Below are positions 49,805-60,955 of a stretch of 64,000 nucleotides of DNA, one piece after another. Numbering within the stretch: position 1 is the stretch's first letter; each line of letters starts with the position of its first letter. The position numbers and the translations under genes are program-made. This stretch comes from Nematopogon swammerdamellus (lineage: Eukaryota > Arthropoda > Insecta > Lepidoptera > Adelidae), in assembly GCA_946902875.1 (NCBI GenBank), contig OX336355.1:12867347-12931346 (forward strand), in the 5' to 3' direction. The notes beneath the pieces are model-generated. The model saw only the letters and a list, made by a program, of their open reading frames with translations, did not search any database and was not told the origin of the DNA.

Positions 49805-50035
49805 AAACTGTCGCTTACCTTATGTTAGTAGGTGGTAGGGTTGGTAATTGGTAGCACCGCTACGTCGATTGCGAAGCGGCTATGAAAATATTTCTTATTT
49901 TTATATATTTTATTAAATATTTCATAAGCAAAGGGAAGCACTGGCATGACACCTAGTTCACTAAGGTACTATGGGCTACTACATCAAGAGTGTAGTAGGT
50001 AATGTAATGTAGCCAACCCTGTCAGATTCCATAAA
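49805..50035 (+). repeat. SINE-A, decayed copy
   Basis: TTAGTAGGTGGTAGGGTTGG, GAAGCGGCTATGAAAATA, GGGAAGCACTGGCATGACAC and a TGTAGCCAACCCTGTCAG tail with A run. Confidence 0.75.
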
Positions 50036-50282
50036 AACATTTTAATTTGTTCTGTTCTGTTTTGTTCTGTATACTTATGTAGGTTATGTATACATATGTA
50101 ATCATTTATGTGCTGGCACTTTATGCCGGGCGGATTGAACCGGTTCAGGCAGATCACGGCAGACTTTTGGGAAACTTTTCTTACATATTGTGAAATTCAT
50201 TTAGCACTATAAGAAATAACCTTTATCAGTTAGGAATTACCAAGTTGAATGTACATATAAAATAACCAATCTAAATCCGTTC

Positions 50283-50395
50283 AGTTGTTCTCGAGTTAGA
50301 TAGATAGTTAGAAATACTCTATGGCTCCAAAAAACATTTTACAGAAACAAACAAGCACCATACTCGTATTGTATAATTTATATGAGGCGTAAATA
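50283..50395 (-). repeat. LINE 3' tail with TAGA repeat
   Basis: AGATAGATAGTTAGAAATAC then TGGCTCCAAAAAACATTTTA matches, diverged, the insert end at 38.59 kb. Confidence 0.6.
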
Positions 50396-50540
50396 TAGTT
50401 TGTGTTTTCCGTCCAGTTCAGTGTAGCCGTCACGACCGAAGGGAAGCACTGACGTGGCACCAAGTTCACCCGGTGTTATGGGCTGACATCACGAATGTTG
50501 TAGGTGATGTAGCCAACCGTGCCAGTATGCATAAAAAAAA
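50396..50540 (+). repeat. SINE-A body and tail
   Basis: TTTGTGTTTTCCGTCCAGTT, GACCGAAGGGAAGCACTGAC, CACGAATGTTGTAGGTGATG, ending GCATAAAAAAAA. Confidence 0.9.
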
Positions 50541-50614
50541 TGTGGACTTATCCCTTACGAATATTTCTTCCAGTCAACATACACACAGACGACACGTAGC
50601 GTTTTATTTTATTA

Positions 50615-50850
50615 CTAGCTGTGCACGCGGCTCCGCTCGCGTGAAATTGGTTTAATAGTAAATCTGATTGAAGCACAAATATTATGTAGTCATGAAGAGC
50701 AAGGTGCAAGGCCGAGCTGAGTTCAAGTAAATGAAATATGTATACCTACTCTCTCAAAGAATGTAACCCCAATCACATCATATAGGTATCATTATTGGCT
50801 AAAACATGGACGAACGGACGGACAGACAGATACCTGACCGATTTTCTAAT
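50615..50850 (-). mobile_element. Helitron-like end (minus strand)
   Basis: CTAGCTGTGCACGCGGCTCC then GCTCGCGTGAAATTGG. The interior includes GGTGCAAGGCCGAGCTGAGT, an M-like core, and GACGGACGGACAG. Confidence 0.55.
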
Positions 50851-50852
50851 TT

Positions 50853-51421
50853 TTAGGGTTCCGTACCTCAAACGAGGAAAAAAACGGAACCCTTATAGGA
50901 TCACTTTGTTTTCCGTCTGTCTGTCTGTCAAGACCTTTTTTCTCAGGAACGAGTAGAGTGGTATCAAGGTAAAATTAACATCAAATACTAAGGTCTACGT
51001 TTCCTCTGAGGTGTAAAAAATTTAAGCTAGTTTAGTCAACGCAATCCCTAGATACGGCCATTGAAGTCACATATTTTGCTACTGGCAAATCAAATCAAAA
51101 CATATAGAGTACTTCCCGTTGACTAAGCTAGCATAATGAAATTTGGCAAAAAGCAAGTTCTCACAGCACAAGTAAAGGATAAATTCTAAAATAGTAAATT
51201 AGGAGTTATGTCATATAAAAACATTTTTTTTTTGTATATTTCAACTACAAGAGTGCCTAACAGTCAAACCATTACTGTATATATGTAATTTTTATTTAGA
51301 AAGGCGTTTCGTGATTTTCCAAAACACAATCATTTTTGTATACATACATAATACAAACATATTGTGTGATGGTACGGAACCCTCGGTGCTCGAGTCCAAC
51401 TCGCACTTGGCGGCTTTTTTA
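50853..51421. repeat. repeat X, full-length copy, about 570 bp
   Basis: The left end TTTTAGGGTTCCGTACCTCA and the right end GTACGGAACCCTCGGTGCTC then CAACTCGCACTTGGCGGC. The GTTCCGTAC / GTACGGAAC parts are inverted copies. The interior has TTTTCCGTCTGTCTGTCTGT and CTCAGGAACGAGTAGAG. No coding potential. Confidence 0.85.
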
Positions 51422-51427
51422 TTAACT

Positions 51428-51858
51428 GGCACACTTTTTCATTTACGAAAATTTCACGGCACACCACATTTATATTCATAAAGAAAGCATATAAAATTTA
51501 GAAACTAAAGACGAAGAAATTGGCGACTTCGTGCTTACGTAATATAGCGTACTTACTTACGTATTAAAAGTATTTATCAGTGAAAACTCTCATTTTACCT
51601 GAGGATGTCAAAATACCCTTCGAACTCCCTTCCCTGCGAACTCTCATTTAATTTCTTGAGGTGTTCAAACAAATCAGTCAGAAAATGTCATTGTGGATAA
51701 TCTATCTATGTATATAGATAGACGAAAAATTATGCTTGCTCTTTTCTTCCGCGGTTTTCAAACACAGTTTGAATGAGTTACTTAGAATTCGCGGCACACC
51801 TGGATGCCACTCGCAGCACACCAGTATGCCGCGGCTCACCGGTTGAAACCCCCTGCTT
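51428..51858 (-). mobile_element. truncated hAT-like element, one terminus
   Basis: The right end (minus strand) reads CAGGGGGTTTCAACCGGTGA then GCCGCGGCATACTGG. GGCACAC words recur along the segment (51.43, 51.46 and 51.80 kb). The other terminus is missing where repeat X ends, suggesting truncation. No transposase is visible. Confidence 0.5.
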
Positions 51859-52190
51859 TAGGTATCGAACTAAATTCATTGATAGGTCCATTATGCAACG
51901 AAATATCGTTACATTGTTGAAAATAAATTATATAGATTATACAGCTTAGTAATTGATACAAGTATTTTAGTGACTACAAAGACTCATACTTATTATATAC
52001 GAGTAAGTGTGTGTAAAGAGCCTTTTTCAAACTTTAATACTTACGTAATTTTTATCAACTTAATATGTTCGTACATTAAACATAATACAATGTACTCGTA
52101 GTATAATTTTCAAAAAATAAGAAAAAAATATATAAAAACATACCTACTATAATTTTACATGGAATGCGAACCATGGAGAAACTCATGTTC
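51859..52190. other. no recognisable feature
   Basis: AT-rich with ACTCGT words. Nothing is supported. Confidence 0.35.
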
Positions 52191-52194
52191 AAGA

Positions 52195-52310
52195 AATTCA
52201 CTTATCAAACTCGGAAAGAAAAATAAAGTGGTTCACGCCAATGGGCACTGAACGCGCGACCTTCCGGTTAATAAGCAAGGCGGGTTGCAATAACATTGCA
52301 ACCCGAACCT
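52195..52310 (-). repeat. tRNA-like SINE fragment with terminal hairpin
   Basis: AAACTCGGAAAGAAAAATAA and GTTCACGCCAATGGGCACTG parallel the 8.32-kb fragment. At 52281-52305 CGGGTTGCAAT is followed by AAC and its exact inverted copy. Confidence 0.5.
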
Positions 52311-52860
52311 CATAAATTAAACTTGGGCTCATGCAAAAAATAAAGCCCCTATTGTGCGTGCGACTCGCTGCATACAGTTCGCACCCCAGGGGGTGTCGCG
52401 CTCAGTAGTACTGGGGTCCAGTTGACTTGCTTTAAGATGTCCTCGCGTCGAGTTGTACTTCGCGGTGAAGAGTCCCCAAAGTAAATTGGGCCAAATTTGA
52501 AAAGACCGCATAGCGACTCGGCGGGAGTCAGTCGGCGGGGTCGAGACGGCCGCGGGGAAAGGGCCCATTCCGTAAAAAAAACTGTACGGCTATCAACAAG
52601 TACAATATCATCACGTTATTTCTCCAAGGGACTGAGAAATGTAGGACAATCACAGAACACCTAATCTTTGAGGACAATATTGAGACGAACGCGAAAAAAA
52701 AATACTACCGCGCCATATCACTATCGAGGCGCTGGATTACTTTGTTAGACGTGTGTGAAGAAAATGCAGAATTTAGTTACCTATAATATTTATTACTACC
52801 TAATAGGCATCTTTTACTTAATTGCAAGCTCTCTCTGAGGACATTCTCTGCATAAAACTC
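52311..52860. other. no recognised gene; short GC-rich minus-strand frame
   Basis: A 79-codon minus-strand frame at 52.33-52.57 kb lies in GC-richer, apparently unique DNA. I recognise no domain. It could be chance or an exon remnant. Confidence 0.35.
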
Positions 52861-52864
52861 AACA

Positions 52865-53110
52865 ATATACAAATACAGGGACCTAATTAAGGTTTTCCTT
52901 AATTAATTCCGACTGCGTATGGTCGCCGGTACCAGGCGGGCAACACCTTAAAGAGGTTCAATTAAGACTAACACGTTGGACCACCGGGCTCGTTCGTGGG
53001 TATTTGCATAAAAACTCAGCTACAATTAACACAAACGCGGACCCTTAATTGATTAGACCGGTAGCTCCTTTAAGAGCTGAACGCCTCGTACTTGATAGCT
53101 CTGAAGTTTA
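52865..53110. promoter_or_regulatory. candidate host regulatory segment
   Basis: Unique-looking sequence with TAATTAAGG-TTTT-CCTTAATTA, TTAATTGATTAGACC and TATTTGCATAAAA, that is, several TAAT/ATTA homeodomain-type cores, including a short palindrome. No repeat family here matches it. A weakly similar CCCTTAATTGATT word is at 58.21 kb. The regulatory role is inference only. Confidence 0.3.
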
Positions 53111-53396
53111 ATGTTTTAGTGGAATTCAGTACAATATGTACTCGTTATAATGTATATTATATACTCGTATTTATTCTCTACATATAACGAGAATATTATG
53201 TACAGTAGAGCGCCGATTATCGGAACATGTCGATGATCCTTACAGTTTGGATTTATTGTAATTATATTTTATTTGAAGTAAGATATCACAATTTTCACGC
53301 AAAATTACCCAAGTATTATATTTTTTACTATACATATTACTGAATGGACGGAGGTAAATACTTACTATAAAATGTACATGCATAATGTGTATGGGC

Positions 53397-53640
53397 AAAG
53401 GTAAGGAAGGGCGACAGGATAGCCACCTCTCAACTTGGCACGATCCTTCCACCGAGTCAAGCAGCAGGTGAGTCTTCGTGCCTTACTTGTTCTTGATAGA
53501 TAAGTTATCTTGTCCTATAATACATTGCTTAACATGGTGGTCGGTCTTGTGCCTTAATTTACAAGACTACTTGCAGCACAACGCCGATTACTCTGCTTAC
53601 CTCGATTGTCGGGATACAGTGTATGGCATGTAAGCATGAT
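53397..53640 (+). repeat. repeat B, 3' two thirds
   Basis: GGGCGACAGGATAGCCACCT, TTGGCACGATCCTTCCACCG, CTTAACATGGTGGTCGGTCT and GATTGTCGGGATACAGTGTA. The 5' box is missing. Confidence 0.8.
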
Positions 53641-53936
53641 CAAATCTATGTTGAAGATGTTTCAGGTAGATAATAAAGCGACCGCACTGGTTGTTTATCA
53701 ATGATATAATATGTTTAAAAGCGGTAGATGCGTTGTCTACACGACATTTGGTGTTTACAAATGGCACGACCTTGAGCGAATGAACCACAATGCCATGAGA
53801 TAATTTTAATGTCACAATATTACAAGAGCAAGATCTGTTGTTGAGAGCAAAAGTATACCTATCTCGCTCTCTAACGTCCGAACATGTCTGTGGAACACGT
53901 GTGTCGTTGGTGCGAGACTGACTTCAGGTCTATCAG

Positions 53937-54312
53937 CCTCGATAGCTCAGTGGTACAGACAGTCGACTGTCGCTATTGATGATTAAGCAACGCTGGGCCG
54001 GTCAGTACTTGGATGGATGACCGCTCGACCGCTGGAGGCTGACCGTGGTTCGGATTCCACGTAAAACTGTAGGTATCTTCCTTTCTTACCTTACTAGGTG
54101 GTAGGATTCAACCCATCCGGGTTGGTACCACCGTACTGAATGAAACGTCGGTCAAAACGGCTATGTAAATAGTTCCATTTCAGTGTAGCCGGCACGACCG
54201 AAGGGAAGCACTGACATGGCACCTCGTTCAACCGGTATTATGGGCTGACATCACGGATGTTGTAGGTGATGTAGCCAACCGTGTGAGTTTCCATAAAAAA
54301 AATAAAAAAAAG
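53937..54312 (+). repeat. SINE-A, full-length plus-strand reference copy
   Basis: In order: CCTCGATAGCTCAGTGGTAC (A-box-like), GACAGTCGACTGTC, the 5S-like ATTAAGCAACGCTGGGCCGG then TCAGTACTTGGATGGATGAC, GAGGCTGACC, the B-box-like CGTGGTTCGGATTCC, GTAAAACTGTAGGT, GGTGGTAGGATTCAACCC with its hairpin partner GGGTTGGTACCACC, AAAACGGCTATGTAAATAGT, GTAGCCGGCACGACCGAAGG, GGATGTTGTAGGTGATGTAG and TTTCCATAAAAAAAA. Length is about 375 bp. No clear target duplication. Confidence 0.92.
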
Positions 54313-54639
54313 GTAGGACAACTGACCTGATTTTAATGTGCCACTTGCGGAGTTCGGATAACACATCTACCTATTTTTAACATACAATATCACTATTGTA
54401 TACAGCATTCCAATGCCGGCGATATGGTCAACCGTGGCACGCTGTTGTCAATTCGATACATAGTCCCAGCCTAGGTAGTACCTACCCTAGGCATCCGATA
54501 TTCTAGGTATCCGGTACTAGGGATAAAGGCAAGTGAATTGATGTGATCTGCTTTGTACAGATTAGTCACATTGCACTGCGGGGCTAATCTCTGTTAGCAA
54601 TTCATCGCTACTAGCGATTTCTAATGATGTCATAAGCAC

Positions 54640-54965
54640 ACAATATGGGCTCGGTCAGCAATTTTATGGGTGTCCGTTCGACCGTTGGATGCTTACCGTG
54701 GTACGGATTCCACTTAACACTGTAGGATCCTTCCCTTCTCTCTAACCTTACTAGTTAGTAGGGTTTAACCCGCCCGGGTTGGTACCGCCGCACTGAAGGT
54801 CGGTCGAAACGGCTATGTAAATAGTTTATGTTTTCCGTCCAGTTTAGTGTAGCCGCCACGACCAAAGGAAAGCGCTGACATTGCACCTAGTTCACCAAGG
54901 TGTTATGGGCTGACATCACGGATGTTGTAGGTGATGTTGCCAAGCGTCAGTTTCCATAAAAAAAT
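54640..54965 (+). repeat. SINE-A, 5S block to tail
   Basis: This begins in a diverged 5S-like block (CTCGGTCAGCAATTTTATGG), then CGTGGTACGGATTCC, middle, body and tail. The tRNA-like part is missing. Confidence 0.88.
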
Positions 54966-55789
54966 CTCTCTCACTCACTCCAAGGGGCCTCTCATGGCGT
55001 CTCTTAAAAAAACTTTGAAATAAAAAATAAATTACAAATATTAAAAAAACCCCGACACATCACAACCCTTAAAAAGTCAAAAAGAATTTCCCTTTACTCG
55101 GACCGCTCACTCGGTGACGTCGCGTCCGCCGCTCCGAGTTTTATTTTATTCACTTAGCGACCCCCCGACGCCTTTAAGTAAGAAATAAACGGAAATTATT
55201 GTTGACTTTTTAAGGGTATTTGAATGGTCAGGCGTTTTTTATATACGTTTTCTACAGAATTTGGTGTTCTAAATTCGAAATTTCTGAAGACAATTCAGAA
55301 TGCTTCCCTAGAACCGCGATCGAAGCTTAGTACCTAAATTTAAACTTTAAAACGTTTGTAGAGTTTCCCCAGCTTTCTCTAACGCTATTTTATGATACGC
55401 AAATCACATTTTCAAGATAGATGGTGGCTAGTCTAAATTACCTAGGCATTTAGGTATTTTAGAAGGCTAAAATTCTGTAAGATCTGACAAGAAGGAAATT
55501 ACTTCAACCAAATGTTCAGGCTGTCTTAAGATTTACCGCTTATTTAACAACGCCTAAGCAGAATGAGATCGTTAACAGAACTCTGATAAGGCGTAGCTTC
55601 ATAAATTAATAATGACATTAATAATCTAAGCAGGAACAACATTCTAAATAGTTATTAAACTGCCTTCTAGCTTAATTAACGGAACGATAAACTTATCCGT
55701 TACAACCCGTGACATTTTAGTAAGGCGTTTGCATATAGCGATAACTATTTTTGGTATTTTATGTGTTTTGAGTATTTATTTGCTATTTC
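54966..55789. other. no recognisable gene
   Basis: A GC-rich piece at 55.10-55.17 kb (GACGTCGCGTCCGCCGCTCC) in otherwise AT-rich sequence. Nothing is supported. Confidence 0.35.
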
Positions 55790-56022
55790 TACTTCTTATA
55801 AAAGGAAACGTATGTCTGTAAACTAAACTTCTGTCTATTTTGAGGTAAACTCTGGAACCATTGAACAGATTTTGATGCGGTTTGCGCCAATGGAAAGAGT
55901 AGTTCTAGAGGCTCACTATAGATTATATACCATCACGCTGAGAAGCGATCGTTTATTATCACATTTTGCGTTTCAATCGGATTTGTTATTGAGCCAAGTC
56001 TACCGCGAGCGAAGCCGCGGGC
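55790..56022 (+). mobile_element. Helitron-like hairpin end without CTAG
   Basis: GAGGTAAACTCTGGAACCAT, TTTTGATGCGGTTTGCGCCA and an end CTACCGCGAGCGAAGCCGCG then GGCATACC. The CTAG terminus is not present. Confidence 0.45.
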
Positions 56023-57229
56023 ATACCCCTTTCAGGCCTGAATTTTTTTTTCGAATCTCTTGATTCTGTGTTTGGTTTCTTAGTACATAGACCTAAAATG
56101 ATTCCAAAAAAATAATAAAAAAAATCTCACCCCTCGGGAAGGGCATGTCACGATCGTGCGCAATAGGCTTTAACCCTTCTATCGTACAATGAGCATGTAA
56201 TGTGAAGTCACCCCTAGAAAGACGATATTGCACGAAAATAAACAAGATTCTGTTACGTATTATTGTTTATTTACTTTTTAATTCTTAATGAACAGTAATA
56301 AGTATTTTTTTTTTTTTATTCTTAGTCAATCATTTTTTTGACTCTGAGTCAGTTGAAGCCCAAGTCGCACTTTCGTGCGTTTAAAAATTAACACCACAAT
56401 ATTTACATCTATACTATTCGTTTTCATTAAATTATTACTTACACACGAAATAGGCTACATAAACATAAAAACAAGCGCAAAACTAAGCAGAATTAAACAC
56501 TGGAAATAATGTTAGTGTTCACTCAATTCGACCGCGACGATCCACCAAGTGAGATTTTTGCGAACGAACTGACAGGAAACTACTTCACGCAAGTCCGCCA
56601 ACTGCGCCAAATTCATAAGTGAAGTGAACGCACGATCGTTTGACACCGTCTTCGTTCAGTAAAGTTGATTCCGCACGGCGCTAGAATTTTTTAAAGTCGA
56701 ACGCACGATCGTATCAGAGGGTCACGAAAAGGAGGTAGTTATTACTTAATCCTTGAGACTCCAAAGTATAAAATGTTTGATTAATTTAATCATTTTAAAA
56801 ATAATTTCAATATGTACGTAGGCGCTTTCAATGTCCTATTTCTGTATATGCCGTGGTCTCCGACCTTCTTCCATAATAATATAATTTCTATCACACATAG
56901 AGTGTTCCGTAGCCATATGCTCCTTCTTGCACGTATAGTGAGCAGCAATCATATGATCGCACTCGCGCATTTCTCGCGTTCGGCGCAACTTATTTTGTAT
57001 TCATATAATGAGTCCTTCGTAACTTATCCTTCAAGTAAGATTGCAACCTAATTACATGTGTTCCCCACCACGCCATCTTTCGGTCATCCTTTATACGTTT
57101 GTAGTTAAAATGTTTAATAATCGTTCGGTAGATGGCGCTCAAAAATAAAAGACGTTTCTTTTATGGGGACTCCCTTAATTTTTAAATGTTTGCTTTTTCA
57201 TTGTTTGTTAGAATATCCGCCATAATAAA
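56023..57229. other. no recognisable gene
   Basis: The phrase GAACGCACGATCGT occurs twice (56.63 and 56.70 kb) and CACGATCGTGCGC once at 56.15 kb. An open frame at 56.81-57.05 kb has no motif. No repeat family could be named. Confidence 0.35.
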
Positions 57230-57345
57230 TAACACATATTCATAAGATACAGCAGTAGGATGGACATACAGACAGATGGGCATACAGACAAACGGCGTAG
57301 GCTTAGTAATAGACATCCGCACGTATACGGAAACCTAAAAATTGA
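57230..57345 (-). repeat. repeat X fragment
   Basis: CACATATTCATAAGATACAG, AGGCTTAGTAATAGACATCC and TACGGAAACCTAAAAATTG are the complement of the X words at 34.8 kb and 44.7 kb. Confidence 0.6.
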
Positions 57346-57649
57346 AGATGGAAGTTGTTCAGTTGAGACACGCGTGTACCGTCATCTGTCTATGGCAATT
57401 ATAGCACATCAATAATCAAAGCCTATAAATATAAGAATAAAAATTATTCCTCCTACGATTTTCGTAACTTTAAGAATAACACTCCACTGTTCGCAATTCT
57501 TTCTCACAGGCCAACAATATTAATCCAGCTACCTAGTACATACCTATATCGTTGGCCGCTCCACGGACCCTAACGTAGGGTTGACAATTATTTTATTCTG
57601 TGTTAAGTAATTTATACCGAAGTGCGCGGTATTTTGTTTTTTTGTTTGT

Positions 57650-57755
57650 TTTGTTTATAGAACGTAACAATAAATCACGTTATACTATAGTCGTGCGTGA
57701 TGTGAGTCCATCACAACATGGTGGACTAGGTGCCATGTCAGTGCTTCCCTCGATA
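57650..57755 (-). repeat. SINE-A remnant, strongly decayed
   Basis: GGACTAGGTGCCATGTCAGT then GCTTCCCTCGA, with a decayed GTGCGTGATGTGAG box to the left. Confidence 0.6.
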
Positions 57756-58295
57756 TTCGGTAAAAGCGCGTCACCTACCAATTTCGCTGGCGCCTTATCT
57801 AGCCGCCAGAGTTTCAGATTTCAGGACAAATTTTTGCCTTTATTTTTGGCGTTACTTCTAACAAATGAACGTACTTTGTACCAAAATAAAAAATAAAAAA
57901 ACTTTTTTCGATATTTAATTTTGAAAGTAATAAAGATCAGATAAATAGATATAATGCATTAATTTTAATAAAACATTATTCCTATTCCTTCCTAGAACCG
58001 CGCGTAACTTCAAGGTTTTTAAATTCACTGGGTGATATTTATGAAAATGGTACACGGCTATATTCTAAAATGCAACATGCTGGCAACCCTGGCTCTAAGC
58101 CCTAAAATGTCCTCTCGTCTAATTGGAGTTTATCGAGTGTGGCTACGTGCCGGGAAAGCGAGTCCCCTAATGGTTTATTAAGTACTAGCCGGTACAGATA
58201 GAGCACGGCCCTTAATTGATTCGATGTTTTAATTGCGAACGGAGCCTTTGCAGGAGTTCACGTCGATTTGAGGATACTTCACATCACTTGCATTT
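57756..58295. other. no gene; partly unique
   Basis: 58.09-58.26 kb has CTAATTGGAGTTTATCGAG and CCCTTAATTGATTCGATGTT then TTTTAATTGCGAACGG, TAAT-rich and not repeated here. It may be regulatory. Otherwise nothing. Confidence 0.3.
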
Positions 58296-58297
58296 TG

Positions 58298-58945
58298 CAT
58301 TTTTTTAGGATTCCGTATCCCGTACGGAAGCCTATAGCCTTAGCTGTCTGTCTGTCTGTCCTACTGCTGTATATTTTGAACCTTAATAGGTAGCCGGTTG
58401 AAATTTTCACAGAATAAGTATGTATTATTATGGCGGGTATCCAAACAATAATAAAAAAACAAAGAGTAAAAAACTGTTGAGAGAGAAAAATAAAGAGTGT
58501 TCCCATACAAGAAACTTGTTTTTTAACGTTTTTTAGGGTTCCGTATCCGGTACGGGACCCTATTACTAAGCCTACGCCGTCTGTCTGTCTGTCTGTCCGT
58601 CCGTCCGTCCGTTCGTCCGTCCGAGGGCTGTATTTCTTGAACCGTAATATAGGTAGCGCGTTGACATTCTCACAGAATATGTTTTATTATGACTGATATA
58701 ACATCAAATAATTATAATAAGAAAAAGTAAAAAATTTACGGGGGTTACCATAGAAGAAACTAAAAAGTGTATGCGCGCGCGCCATCTACCGAATAGAGTA
58801 TGAAGCATTTTAACTAATTATGAATTTTAACTAATATGAAGCATTTCATAAGCGTATAGGTGGCGTGAGTGGCGCTAACCATGACATGGCGATACGGAAC
58901 CCTCGGTGCGCGAGTTCGACTCGCACTTGGCTGGTTTTGTTTTTG
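58298..58945 (+). repeat. two repeat X copies in tandem
   Basis: The first (58.30-58.53 kb) and second (58.54-58.94 kb) both start TTAGG[AG]TTCCGTATCC and carry CTGTCTGTCTGTC, AACC[TG]TAATA and TTCACAGAATA. Only the second reaches the GGAACCCTCGGTGCGCGAGT end. Same orientation. Confidence 0.8.
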
Positions 58946-59034
58946 GTATTGTTCTATCTATTCTATTGTAAAAACAATAATACCTACATGTAAGCGTCCA
59001 ATTTGGTGTGATTATAGTGCAAAATCTAAAGTAA

Positions 59035-59128
59035 AACAACAAATAATAAAAACCGGCCTATTATGCGGTGCTACGGAACCCTCGGTGCGCGGCGCGGCGC
59101 GATTCCGACTCGCACTTGTCCGGTTTTA
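59035..59128 (+). repeat. repeat X terminus
   Basis: AATAAAAACCGGCCTATTAT, GCTACGGAACCCTCGGTGCG and CCGACTCGCACTTGTCCGGT. The CGGCGCGGCGCG part is an expansion of the usual GCGCGAG. Confidence 0.7.
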
Positions 59129-59138
59129 TTATTTTACT

Positions 59139-60312
59139 AGCTTTTGCCCGCGGCTTCGCTCGCGTGAAATTCGTATTTCAAAGAAAGAAAGTAAGTAACC
59201 AAGAGCGAGCTGGGTTCAGGTAAACGATAAACCGTCTCGAACAAAGTGAGTAAATTTTTGAGGCCGAAGGCCGAGCTGCGTTCAGGAAGAGGATAACCTT
59301 TTCGAAGAAAGTAAGTAACTATGGGCAAGGCCGAAGGCCGAGCTGCGTTCAGGATGAGGGTAAACTTTTCGAAGAAAGTAAGTAACATAGGGCGAGGCCG
59401 AAGGCCGAGCTGCGTTCAGGAAGACGATAAACCTTTTCGAAGACAGTAAGTAACTATGGGCGAGGCCGAAGGCCGAGCTGCGTTCAGGATGAGGGTAAAC
59501 TTTTCGAAGAAAGTAAGTAACAGAGGGCGAGGCCGAAGGCCGAGCTGCGTTCAGGAAGAGGATAACCTTTTCGAAGAAAGTAAGTAACAGAGGGCGAGGC
59601 CGAAGGCCTAGCTGCGTTCAGGAAGACGATAAACCTTTTCGAAGACAGTAAGTAACTATGGGCGAGGCCGAAGGCCGAGCTGCGTTCAGGAAGACGAAAA
59701 ATTCTCGAAGACAGTAAGTAACTATGGGCGAGGCCGAAGGCCGAGATGTGTTCAGGAAGAGGATAAACCTTTTCGAAGAAAGTAAGTAACAAAGAAGTTA
59801 CTTTCTTCGAAGATTTATGGTATTCCTGAACGCAGCTCCGCCTTCAGACTCGCCCTCTGTTACTTACTGTCTTCGAAAAGGTTTATCGTCTTCCTGAACG
59901 CAGCTCGGCCTTCGGCCTCGCCCATAGTTACTTACTGTCTTCGAGAAGGTTTATCGTTTTCCTGAACGCAGCTCGGCCTTCGGCCTCGCTCTCTGTTACT
60001 TACTTTCTTCGAAAAGTTTACCCTCATCCTGAACGCAGCTCGGCCTTCGGCCTCGCCCTTTGTTACTTACTTTCTTAAAGATTGTTTATCCTTTTCCTGA
60101 ACGCAGCTCAGCCTTCGGCCTCGCCCATAGTTACTTACTGTCTTCGAGAAGGTTTATCGTCTTCCTGAACGCAACTCCGCCTTCGGCCTCAAAAAGTTAT
60201 TCACTTTCTTCGAGAGGGTTTATCGTTTACCTGAACCCAGCTCGCCCTTAGTTACTTACTTTCTTCCTTTGAAATACGAATTTCACGTGAGCGAAGCCGC
60301 GGGCAAAAGCTA
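59139..60312. repeat. repeat M foldback, copy 1 of the tandem pair
   Basis: The left cap AGCTTTTGCCCGCGGCTTCG then GAAATTCGTATTTCAAAG is followed by about ten forward 68-bp units to 59.80 kb, then about seven inverted units, and the right cap ACGAATTTCACGTGAGCGAA then GCCGCGGGCAAAAGCTA. There is almost no loop. Frames rich in SSAFGLA and LLSS text on either strand are products of the array, not genes. Confidence 0.92.
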
Positions 60313-60955
60313 TTTATAACAATAAAACATATGGTACATATCACTACAAAGATGTATTTTTTTTTAATTAACTGCATATTTACTTTTCCTTTAAATAGAA
60401 CAGAAATTGTTATATTTCAATTTTCCACTATTTTCGCTCTCCTGGACAATTTAGCATAGTGTTTCACTCTGGAGCAGCCGATAGGTTTGCACCTAAAATT
60501 AATCAAATAGATACCTAACGAAGTTAACCTACATAATATTATGAATCGAATTAAATAAGAAAGTCTGCTCAAGACAATGCATACACACACCGCGCTCCGC
60601 CAGACCGCACCCCGCGCCACTAACCCCCGCCGCGCCGCGCCGCTCTTTATTTCGGCGCTTGGAAGAATTCGATTTGTATGGGAGCCACATCTTAGCGTAG
60701 CCGGAAGTGAATTTTAGTAAGCCTATCCTGTGTCCCGTATAGTAAAATGGGCTTGTAGTAAGTTTCATCAAATTCGGATGATGACTTTAAGAGTTATGGA
60801 GGAACATACATACATACATACATACAGAAAAGATTTCTAAAAATCGTCAATTTAGCTTTAGTATCATACATAGAGGCTACAAACTCAATATTTCCTAAAA
60901 CAAAGTAACTTACTCCATCACCATCCCTTACAGATTTATTATTAGTATTGATGAT

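Noticed and set aside
53980..54030. A genuine 5S rRNA gene
   Set aside because: Only about 45 bases matching the internal control region are present, always embedded in the same SINE head and with no 5S ends.
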